Below are positions 1 to 5,858 of a stretch of DNA of 6,270 nucleotides, piece after piece; the stretch's first letter is position 1; every line of letters begins with the position of its first letter. This DNA comes from Proteobacteria bacterium UBA6522 (GTDB lineage Bacteria > Pseudomonadota > Gammaproteobacteria > Steroidobacterales > Rariloculaceae), in assembly GCA_002434915.1 (NCBI GenBank), contig DJLG01000174.1, positions 2,657-8,926 on the forward strand, in the 5' to 3' direction. Below the pieces are notes generated by a model. The model worked only from the letters and a program-made list of their open reading frames with translations. It searched no databases and was not told where the DNA came from. The position numbers and the translations under genes were made by a program.

Positions 1-83
1 TTCGCGGTTTTTTTCTTAGGCTTCGCGGCTTTTTCCGTAGGCTTAGCGGCTTTTTTCTTAGGCTTCGCGGCTTTTTTCTTCGC
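1..83 (-). repeat. 21-bp tandem repeat inside the rplU tail
   Basis: Four consecutive 21-bp units lie at 1-20 (cut by the window edge), 21-41, 42-62 and 63-83. They differ at only a few bases and each encodes one heptad of the AKPKKKA type on the minus strand. Because the unit is a multiple of three, copy number can change without breaking the reading frame. The array continues beyond the window, so the total copy number is unknown. Confidence 0.9.
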
Positions 84-395
84 TTCCTTAGTAATTGAGA
101 CAATCTCAACTTCAGTAAAATGCTGTCGATGCCCCTTAACCCGCTTGTAGTTCTTACGACGCTTGAACTTCACGATCATAATCTTAGATCCACGACCTTG
201 CGCTACTACTTTTGCCTCAACCTTACTACCAGGCACAAGCGGAGAACCCACTTTAACACTAGACCCTTCACCAACAAGCAAAACCTCAGAGAACTCAACT
301 GACTCGCCTTCTTCAGCATGAAGCCGTTCAATTTTTAATCGATCGCCTTTGCTGGCGCGATATTGCTTACCGCCCGTTCGAAAAACCGCATACAT
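1..395 (-). CDS. rplU: 50S ribosomal protein L21, with Lys/Ala-rich C-terminal tail (3' end outside window)
   Basis: This encodes large-subunit ribosomal protein L21, which binds 23S rRNA. Read on the minus strand from the ATG at 395-393, the product begins MYAVFRTGGKQYRASKGD. It continues through the conserved basic segment (residues 76-91, KFKRRKNYKR followed by KGHRQ) and the HFTEVEI ending typical of L21. The core fills about 101 residues, close to the usual ~103. After it, a tail from about residue 102 repeats AKPKKKA-type heptads and runs off the window edge, so the stop codon is not visible. At least 131 codons are present. The start is supported by a GGAGG Shine-Dalgarno 9 bases upstream (plus-strand 405-409) and by a strong promoter. 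The gene is divergent from ispB, as in many gammaproteobacteria; rpmA would be expected next, outside the window. Identification of the core is very secure. Any role for the tail is unknown. Confidence 0.97.
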   Translation of the reverse strand, partial: MYAVFRTGGKQYRASKGDRLKIERLHAEEGESVEFSEVLLVGEGSSVKVGSPLVPGSKVEAKVVAQGRGSKIMIVKFKRRKNYKRVKGHRQHFTEVEIVSITKEAKKKAAKPKKKAAKPTEKAAKPKKKTA

Positions 396-404
396 TCGGG
401 GAAG

Positions 405-418
405 CCTCCAATCTGGAG
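405..418 (-). promoter_or_regulatory. rplU ribosome binding site inside a small leader hairpin
   Basis: In the rplU leader, the arms CTCCA and TGGAG (plus-strand 414-418 and 406-410) form a perfect 5-bp stem with a 3-base loop. The Shine-Dalgarno GGAGG (plus-strand 405-409) overlaps the 3' arm. Folding would partly hide the ribosome binding site. A regulatory role, such as tuning of L21 synthesis, is inference; the stem is short and could melt easily. Confidence 0.45.
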
Positions 419-437
419 ATAACAGGGAAGGCGCGGA

Positions 438-466
438 ATTGTAGTGACTTATCCTTGCACAGTCAA
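438..466 (-). promoter_or_regulatory. Predicted sigma-70 promoter of rplU
   Basis: On the minus strand a -35 box TTGACT (plus-strand 461-466) is followed by a 17-base spacer and a -10 box TACAAT (plus-strand 438-443). Each hexamer matches the consensus at five of six positions, and the spacing is optimal. Transcription would begin near 431, leaving a leader of about 36 bases before the rplU ATG. The match is seen directly; activity is inferred. Confidence 0.75.
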
Positions 467-570
467 CGAGTTAGCAAACACTAAGATCTTTATTTCCCTT
501 CATTATCTTGCTAAAAACAAGAAACGATAAAATCTCGCCAAGTCGCAATCTATCAGGCATTATAAAAAAG

Positions 571-1572
571 ATGACGCAACCGCTTGAAACTCTCCATAAC
601 TCTTCCTCTTTAGACACAGTAAGGTCACTGGTACAAGAGGATTGGGAAGGCGTTAATAGAGTTATCGTTCAACGCCTGGGCAGCGATGTAGCGCTAGTTA
701 ATCAGGTCGCACACCACATTATCCATGGTGGAGGAAAAAGGCTTAGACCATTAACTGTACTTCTGGCAGCCCGAGCTTGTGGATATAAATCAACAAAACA
801 TATATCAGCTGCCGCCATTATCGAATTCATACATACCGCTACCCTGTTACATGATGATGTTGTAGACGGATCAGGCTTACGACGTGGTCAGGAAACAGCA
901 AATGCTGCATTTGGAAACCAATCAAGCGTACTCGTGGGAGACTTTCTATATTCGAGAGCCTTCCAAATGATGGTAGAAATTGGGGCTATTCAGATGCTAG
1001 ATATTCTAGCAAACGCGACGAATACAATTGCTGAGGGCGAAGTTCTTCAACTTATGAACTGTAAAAACCCTGATATTACAGAAGAAAGCTACCTAGAAAT
1101 AATCTATAGAAAAACCGCTAAATTATTTGAAGCAGGAACTCACTGTGGAGCAATACTTGCGCAATCAGATGAACACATTCAAAGAAGCTTACTCGAATAT
1201 GGCCGCCATCTAGGCTTAGCGTTTCAACTTATAGACGATGCCCTAGATTATGCTGCTACAACAGAAGAGCTTGGTAAAAATATTGGAGATGATCTTGCAG
1301 AGGGCAAGCCAACCCTACCGTTGATCTATGCAATGGACCAAGGCAGTGCCGCTGAACGAAACATGATTCGTGAAGCAATAGAAACAGGTGGGACTCAAAA
1401 CCTCACCTCTATCCAACTCGCGATTGAAAGTTCAGGTGGTTTGAAATACACAGCAGGTGTTGCTCGCAAAGAGGTAAATTTAGCTATAGATACACTAGAC
1501 CCTCTTCCCAAAAGTCGCTATAAAGAAGCTCTTGAAAACCTTGCTATATTTGCACTAAATAGAAAATTCTAA
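571..1572 (+). CDS. ispB: Octaprenyl-diphosphate synthase-type long-chain polyprenyl synthase
   Basis: This cytoplasmic enzyme is predicted to add isopentenyl units to farnesyl diphosphate, making the all-trans side chain of ubiquinone or menaquinone. The 333-residue product aligns along its length with E. coli IspB (323 residues). It has GGGKRLRP at 53-60, the first aspartate-rich motif DDVVD at 95-99 in FIHTATLLHDDVVD, VLVGDF at about 120, AEGEVLQLMN at about 154-163, and the second aspartate motif DDALD at 222-226 followed by GDDLAEGKPTLPL. Small residues (Ala, Thr) at the fifth and fourth positions before DDVVD fit a long-chain product, but exact chain length cannot be read from sequence. 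The ATG at 571 was chosen as the first ATG; an in-frame TTG at 508 would add 21 unconserved residues. The Shine-Dalgarno is weak (only an A-rich stretch ending in AAG). The gene is divergent from rplU, and no convincing promoter of its own was identified. Confidence 0.95.
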   Translation: MTQPLETLHNSSSLDTVRSLVQEDWEGVNRVIVQRLGSDVALVNQVAHHIIHGGGKRLRPLTVLLAARACGYKSTKHISAAAIIEFIHTATLLHDDVVDGSGLRRGQETANAAFGNQSSVLVGDFLYSRAFQMMVEIGAIQMLDILANATNTIAEGEVLQLMNCKNPDITEESYLEIIYRKTAKLFEAGTHCGAILAQSDEHIQRSLLEYGRHLGLAFQLIDDALDYAATTEELGKNIGDDLAEGKPTLPLIYAMDQGSAAERNMIREAIETGGTQNLTSIQLAIESSGGLKYTAGVARKEVNLAIDTLDPLPKSRYKEALENLAIFALNRKF

Positions 1573-1587
1573 AAAAATAAATCACTA

Positions 1588-1649
1588 TTATTCAATAACT
1601 TGAGAGCATCATTAGCTCAATAGCCAAAAAACACTCACTAATTGAATAA
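1588..1649 (+). repeat. Nested inverted repeats between ispB and the sulfatase gene
   Basis: TTATTCAAT at 1588-1596 is the exact reverse complement of ATTGAATAA at 1641-1649. Between them, TTGAG at 1600-1604 is complementary to CTCAA at 1616-1620. The outer right arm ends inside the sulfatase Shine-Dalgarno AAGGAG (1648-1653). The structure could be a weak RNA fold or an operator-like site. It has no T-run after a GC-rich stem, so it does not look like a terminator. In this AT-rich 90-bp gap chance pairing is possible. Confidence 0.35.
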
Positions 1650-1662
1650 GGAGCAATGTTAA

Positions 1663-3303
1663 ATGCTAAGATCAACTGGCCTAATTACCATTTGTATATT
1701 GTTACTCGCTGCATGCTCCCAGAGCGATCCATCAAATATTTCAACAAAGGATCGCTCGCAACTAGAAACTCGTCCAAACATATTGTTTATTGTGGCAGAT
1801 GATCTAGGTTATACAGATATTGGCGCATTTGGCAGTGAAATACCCACACCTAATCTCGACAATCTAGCCTTTCAAGGAGTGCGTCTTACAAGTCTCCATG
1901 CGGCCAGGGCATGCCAAGAGACGCGTGTCATGATGATGGCAAGTAGCGGGGTCTCGGCCGCCTTAGAAGTACGACCAAGACTATCTAGCGGTGAACGTGG
2001 CAATCGCTTGAGTTTGGACTGGGCGATCTTACCGGAACTATTACAGGACGCTGGCTATGCAACTTATATGACTGGAAAATGGGATCTAGGTCTAGAAACA
2101 GGTTATACACCTGCTACCCGCGGTTTTGATCGGTCATTTGTGCAACTTGGGGCTTCAGCCAGTCACTTCGCAGAAATATTATGGGGTGAAGAGAGTCTCT
2201 ATGAATTAGATGGAAAGCGAGTCGCATATACAGAACTACCGGATAATTTCTATTCAACAAACTATTACACAGATAGGATGCTCGAGTTTATACAATCTAA
2301 TAATGATTCCCCCTGGTTTGCTTACGTTCCACTTACAACACCACACTGGCCACTTCAAGTACCAGAGGATTGGGTCGATCGCCATGCTGGAAAATACAAT
2401 TCAGGCTATGATTTTCTCCGTGAATCTCGTATGACAAGAGCTGATGAATTAGGCGTTATTCCTACCGGAGTAACCATAGACAACCATGAGCAAATCGCTA
2501 CCCCTTGGATAGAACTAACAGAAGCAAATCAACTTAAGTATGCTCGTTCTCAGGAAATCTACGCGGCAATGGTAGAAAATATGGACCTAAACGTTGGCAG
2601 ACTCATCAAATATTTAGAAGAATCTGAACAACTTAGCAACACAGTCATTATGTTTTCTTCTGATCATGGTGGCTCTGCTGCTGAACATGGTCAACGCCCC
2701 CCCTTTCCAGGTCAAGGAGGACCGCGACCCCCAGACTTTATTAACAATCAATTTGAGAATTGGGGACACCCAAACTCTTTTATTGATCATGGGCTTGGTT
2801 TTGCTGAAGCTGCAACCGCACCACTAAAAGGTTATAAAGGCAGACTTAAAGAAGGTGGTCTTCGAGCTGTAGCGTTTATCTATTACCCCAAAGAACTGCC
2901 CCAAGGCAGTGTAAATGAATCTTTTATTACCATGATGGACATCATGCCGACTTTCCTTGAAATTTCTGGCATCGAACACCCAGGCGCGACTAATTACAAA
3001 GGCAGACAGATTAATCCCATAATTGGTCGTTCATTTTGGCCACATCTAACGGGCAGGAGTGAAACAGTTCATCTTCCAACTGATACTGCCGGCTGGGCAC
3101 AAAATGATATAGGCGCATTAATCAAAGGCGACTATAAAATAATTAATGAACCCTTTCACCAAGAAACATCTGATGAAAATACAGAAAACTCATGGAGGCT
3201 TTACAACATCAATAATGATCCAGGCGAAAGAAATAATCTCGCGCAGCAGGAACCAGAACTTGTATTGGAACTTATTGAGGAATGGGAAACTAATTGGCGT
3301 TAA
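1663..3303 (+). CDS. Arylsulfatase-family (AtsA-like) lipoprotein with degenerate catalytic motif
   Basis: This is a 546-residue alkaline-phosphatase-superfamily protein that follows the Pseudomonas arylsulfatase AtsA throughout. Residues 1-18 form a lipoprotein signal with lipobox LAAC; Cys18 would be lipidated, and Ser at +2 suggests the outer membrane. Metal-site residues are Asp46 and Asp47 (VADDLGYTDIGAFG) and Asp334-His335 (SSDHGG). Other retained positions are Arg88, Lys139, His228 (TTPHWPLQ) and Lys392 (YKGRLKEGGLR). The C-terminal segment LYNINNDPGE is family-typical. However, the formylglycine motif reads Cys84-Gln-Glu-Thr-Arg88 rather than C-x-P-x-R, GKWHLG is GKWDLG (Asp141), and the usual GTDxH segment is SSGVS. 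Family membership is sure. Sulfatase activity is doubtful: it may be a pseudoenzyme or have another hydrolase activity. The ATG at 1663 has AAGGAG at 1648-1653 ahead of it. The next gene follows after 18 bases, so this is probably the first gene of a three-gene operon. Confidence 0.88.
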   Translation: MLRSTGLITICILLLAACSQSDPSNISTKDRSQLETRPNILFIVADDLGYTDIGAFGSEIPTPNLDNLAFQGVRLTSLHAARACQETRVMMMASSGVSAALEVRPRLSSGERGNRLSLDWAILPELLQDAGYATYMTGKWDLGLETGYTPATRGFDRSFVQLGASASHFAEILWGEESLYELDGKRVAYTELPDNFYSTNYYTDRMLEFIQSNNDSPWFAYVPLTTPHWPLQVPEDWVDRHAGKYNSGYDFLRESRMTRADELGVIPTGVTIDNHEQIATPWIELTEANQLKYARSQEIYAAMVENMDLNVGRLIKYLEESEQLSNTVIMFSSDHGGSAAEHGQRPPFPGQGGPRPPDFINNQFENWGHPNSFIDHGLGFAEAATAPLKGYKGRLKEGGLRAVAFIYYPKELPQGSVNESFITMMDIMPTFLEISGIEHPGATNYKGRQINPIIGRSFWPHLTGRSETVHLPTDTAGWAQNDIGALIKGDYKIINEPFHQETSDENTENSWRLYNINNDPGERNNLAQQEPELVLELIEEWETNWR

Positions 3304-3321
3304 AACGCCAGGAACCAATTA

Positions 3322-4104
3322 ATGACCGAAGAAAATGAACTACGAAATATCGCAAAAAAACTACGTAATGCAAATGGTTTTTCTCCAATTCCTGCAATTC
3401 ATGATGAAATTAATGGGCCAGAAGATGCCTACAAGATTCAAAAAATTAATCGAGAAATATGGGTAACTGAAGGCCGGCATGAAACCGGGTTTAAAGTTGC
3501 ATTTACGACCCCCGAAGCTCAAAAGATTTTTGGAACAAATGAACCTGTTTATGGATCTCTTTTTGCGGATATGAGCTTTCCAACATGCCATGAAATTCCA
3601 CCAACAAAAATGGCACGACCCAAGCTTGAAGGAGAAATCGTACTAGAACTAGGAAAAGATTTACCCGCAAAAAAAATATCTAATGAAAAAGTTATCTCTT
3701 CAGTAAACGCATTCTACGTTGCTCTAGAAATTCCTGATGGGTCTTTTATAGGAGAATTTAATGCAGTAGATATGATAGCCGACAATGCGGCAGCTGCAGG
3801 TTATGTACTAGGTGATCGCCAGTTAATTACTCATGACACTAATCTAGCTGCTTTATCCATGGAAATGAGACAAAACTCAAAGCTTGTTTCTACTGGAAAC
3901 TCCTCTGCATGCATGGGCAACCCAATGAATGTATTAATCTGGTTACAATCAGCTCTTGCTAAACGTAATGAAGGGTTAAAAGCCGGCCAAATAATTTACT
4001 GTGGCAGCCTAGTTCCCATCATACAGGCACAACCAGGAGATTCATTCCACGCAATAGTTGATGGTTCAGGCTCCGCAAGCTGTAGTTTTACTTCCACATC
4101 CTAG
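3322..4104 (+). CDS. 2-keto-4-pentenoate hydratase (MhpD)-like protein, FAH superfamily
   Basis: This 260-residue cytoplasmic enzyme is predicted to hydrate a 2-oxo-pent-4-enoate-type dienol, the step after ring-fission product hydrolysis in meta-cleavage pathways. It resembles E. coli MhpD along its length: GFKVAFT at 56-62 with Lys58, VYGSLFADM at 76-84, the metal ligands Glu103 and Glu105 (KLEGEIVLEL) and Glu136 (ALEIPDG), MIADNAAAAGYVLG at 151-164, MGNPMNVLIWL at 198-208, and CGSLVP at 227-232. Related 4-oxalocrotonate decarboxylases and heptadienedioate hydratases share this fold, so the exact substrate is uncertain. The local EIPDG differs from the more common EIVDS, which may reflect another substrate. 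AGGAA at 3310-3314 lies 7 bases before the ATG. The 18-bp gap to the sulfatase gene and the short gap to the transporter gene suggest co-transcription. No other meta-cleavage enzymes lie in the window. Confidence 0.88.
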   Translation: MTEENELRNIAKKLRNANGFSPIPAIHDEINGPEDAYKIQKINREIWVTEGRHETGFKVAFTTPEAQKIFGTNEPVYGSLFADMSFPTCHEIPPTKMARPKLEGEIVLELGKDLPAKKISNEKVISSVNAFYVALEIPDGSFIGEFNAVDMIADNAAAAGYVLGDRQLITHDTNLAALSMEMRQNSKLVSTGNSSACMGNPMNVLIWLQSALAKRNEGLKAGQIIYCGSLVPIIQAQPGDSFHAIVDGSGSASCSFTSTS

Positions 4105-4129
4105 TTTTTTGAGCTCGCACAACACCGAA

Positions 4130-4143
4130 AGGGAAATCAAATA
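4130..4143 (+). promoter_or_regulatory. Ribosome binding site and probable ATA start of the transporter gene
   Basis: AGGGA at 4130-4134, within AAAGGGAA, sits 6 bases before ATA at 4141. The codons after it read I/M-A-N-S-D-T, a normal-looking protein start. No ATG, GTG or TTG occurs in frame between the upstream TAG (4102) and the TTG at 4225. That TTG has no Shine-Dalgarno and would cut into the first membrane helix. Confidence 0.55.
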
Positions 4144-5478
4144 GCAAATTCAGATACAACTAAACTAAGCACCAATGTCGTAGCTGAAGTCATAGACAAT
4201 GGACAAGTTAGCCGCCAGCAATTTTTGGTTGTTGGGCTGTGCATGTTTTTAAATATACTTGATGGATTTGACATCACTGCAATGGCTATTGTCGCAGGTG
4301 CTGTCGCAGATGAGTTACAGCTTACATCTGACCTACTAGGACTTATCTTTAGCTTTGCACTAGCCGGCATGATGGCCGGAGCAATGCTTCTTGCTCCCTT
4401 GTCAGATGTTATAGGCAGAAGAAAAATTATTATTCTGAGCGTGATTCTTGTTGGCGTCTCAATTCTACTTACAGCTCACGCTAGCACGCTCATCGAATTC
4501 ATAGTGCTGCGATTCATCAGTGGCCTTGGTGCAGGTGCGGTTATCGCATCTCAGGCAGCGCTTGCAGCCGAATATAGTCCTGAGAAATATCGATCATTGT
4601 CTGTTGCTTTAACGACAGCTGGTTACCCGTTCGGAGCAGTCATGACTTCAGTAGTTGCGGGATTCATCATGCCAGATTTTGGTTGGCGAGGCATGTTTTG
4701 GTTTGGTGGCGGTGTAACGCTTGTAATGGGGGTAGTGGCTTGGATATTTATTCCAGAATCACTCAAGTATCTCTTTGAAAATCGCCCTAAAAATGCATTA
4801 CAGCAAGTAAACATAATTCTGAAAAAAATGCGTAAACCTTTGCTCTCCATGCTTCCTGATGTGGAAACGGAAAAAATTCGGGAATCGCGTGGAGTCATTA
4901 CTAACATGGCCAGTCTTCTGGGGAAAAGACATCGCATGGTAACTCTAACCTTATGGACAACTTTTTTTCTATGTTTCAGTACGCTCTATTTTCTTATGAG
5001 CTGGATTCCAAGATTAATGGAACAATCAGGCTATACAACTGAAGTTGGCCGACTAGCGTTCTTTCTTTTTAACTTTGGAGGTGTGCTCGGGGTACTCATA
5101 CTAGGAACATTGTCTACTCGTTGGAGACTAACAAACCTCGTTTCCTTATTCTTGCTTACATCAGGAATTTTCATGGTTATTTTTGCAATCTCCCCAAACC
5201 AACAGACACTTCTCTTAGTCATAATCTTCCTAGTAGGAATTTTACAACAGGGTGGCTTCACTGGTTTATACGCTGTGGCAGCAAAACTCTATCCCACTGA
5301 AATTCGCAGTACGGGTATCGGCTGGGCTGTAGGGCTTGGCAGATCAGGTGCAGTCATTGGTCCAGCAGTAGCAGGATTTCTGATCGCGGCTGGACTGAGT
5401 ATGTCAGGCAACTATGTTGTATTCGCCTTACCTATGCTTATTGGTGGTTTTATCTCCTACCGCTTGAAGGTAGATTAA
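4141..5478 (+). CDS. Major facilitator transporter, AAHS (aromatic acid:H+ symporter)-like
   Basis: This inner-membrane secondary transporter is predicted to import an organic, possibly aromatic, acid with protons. The product is 445 residues if it starts at 4141. It resembles PcaK/MhpT-type AAHS carriers. A short polar N-terminus ends in VSRQQF, and the first helix contains LDGFD (residues 40-44). The loop between helices 2 and 3 has the MFS motif APLSDVIGRR (85-94). RFISGLGAGA begins at 124, followed by EYSPEKYR (to 151). PESLKYL begins at 205, with a cytoplasmic central loop after it. The late signature YPTEIRSTGIGW is at 384-395. About 12 hydrophobic helices are visible. The start is odd: the conserved N-terminus continues upstream of the first canonical codon (TTG 4225), and ATA at 4141 with a good Shine-Dalgarno is the best candidate. 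Pairing with the hydratase gene supports an organic-acid catabolic operon. The substrate cannot be deduced. Confidence 0.85.
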   Translation: MANSDTTKLSTNVVAEVIDNGQVSRQQFLVVGLCMFLNILDGFDITAMAIVAGAVADELQLTSDLLGLIFSFALAGMMAGAMLLAPLSDVIGRRKIIILSVILVGVSILLTAHASTLIEFIVLRFISGLGAGAVIASQAALAAEYSPEKYRSLSVALTTAGYPFGAVMTSVVAGFIMPDFGWRGMFWFGGGVTLVMGVVAWIFIPESLKYLFENRPKNALQQVNIILKKMRKPLLSMLPDVETEKIRESRGVITNMASLLGKRHRMVTLTLWTTFFLCFSTLYFLMSWIPRLMEQSGYTTEVGRLAFFLFNFGGVLGVLILGTLSTRWRLTNLVSLFLLTSGIFMVIFAISPNQQTLLLVIIFLVGILQQGGFTGLYAVAAKLYPTEIRSTGIGWAVGLGRSGAVIGPAVAGFLIAAGLSMSGNYVVFALPMLIGGFISYRLKVD

Positions 5479-5546
5479 TAATATTTAAAGAACTTTAGCA
5501 AATTACAGTGGCCAGCTTGATAGATAAATTAGGACTACGTAAACCA

Positions 5547-5846
5547 CTATTCATTGACTTTCTGAGCCTCTTCAAAACGACTAAGTTGCTCATCTGTAGC
5601 AACTGGTTGGTGATTATCTTTCCATTGACTATATGGCATCCCATAAACAAGCTCACGTGCATCATCAAGCCCTATATCAGAGCCATGTTCAACAGCCGCT
5701 TCTACATACCACTTGCTTAAGCAATTACGACAAAACCCTGCAAGTATCATCAATTCAATATTTTGAACATCCTTCCGTTTATCGAGATGCTGAAGAAGTC
5801 GACGAAAAACACCTGCTTCTAGTTCGGTTCTAAGTTTTGAGTCCAA
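5547..5846 (-). CDS. DUF1244 family protein
   Basis: This small 99-residue protein of unknown function belongs to the DUF1244 family, which is common in proteobacteria. Family hallmarks are LEAGVFRRLLQHL near the N-terminus (9-21), DVQNIELMILAGFCRNCLSKWY (26-47) with a Cys39-x-x-Cys42 pair, and DDAREL followed by YGMPYSQWK (68-76). The Cys pair hints at metal or redox chemistry, but this is not established. The start is TTG at 5846-5844, with AAGGAG (plus-strand 5854-5859) 7 bases upstream. An ATG at 5851 is out of frame and ends after ten codons. The first base of this Shine-Dalgarno overlaps the TGA of the sulfotransferase gene upstream, so the two are probably translationally coupled. The gene is convergent with the transporter across a 68-bp gap in which no terminator is recognised. 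Confidence 0.9.
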   Translation of the reverse strand: MDSKLRTELEAGVFRRLLQHLDKRKDVQNIELMILAGFCRNCLSKWYVEAAVEHGSDIGLDDARELVYGMPYSQWKDNHQPVATDEQLSRFEEAQKVNE

Positions 5847-5858
5847 TACATTTCTCCT

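Noticed and set aside
120..302. Plus-strand open frame overlapping rplU
   Set aside because: It lies wholly opposite the clear L21 gene and has no recognisable protein features or ribosome binding site.
482..533. Possible ispB promoter boxes such as TAAGAT (482-487) or TAAAAT (528-533)
   Set aside because: No acceptable -35 hexamer lies 16-18 bases upstream of either, so a promoter cannot be supported.
508..570. Upstream in-frame TTG start for ispB that would add 21 residues
   Set aside because: There is no Shine-Dalgarno before it, the added residues do not resemble IspB N-termini, and the ATG at 571 already gives a protein slightly longer than E. coli IspB.
1656..1665. ATG at 1656 as an alternative start just after AAGGAG
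   Set aside because: It is in another frame from the sulfatase and only 2 bases from the Shine-Dalgarno. The ATG at 1663 gives a proper lipoprotein signal.
1924..2085. A frameshift or pseudogene explanation for the altered sulfatase motifs
   Set aside because: Frame and family alignment continue without a break on both sides of each altered motif, so substitutions rather than indels explain them.
4102..4140. The hydratase and transporter genes share one frame, separated by a single TAG, raising a readthrough fusion
   Set aside because: Twelve unconserved codons follow the stop, and a good ribosome binding site precedes 4141. Separate translation is simpler.
5479..5546. Bidirectional terminator between the convergent transporter and DUF1244 genes
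   Set aside because: Only a 4-bp AAAG/CTTT pairing with a 2-base loop is visible; there is no GC-rich stem with a T-run.
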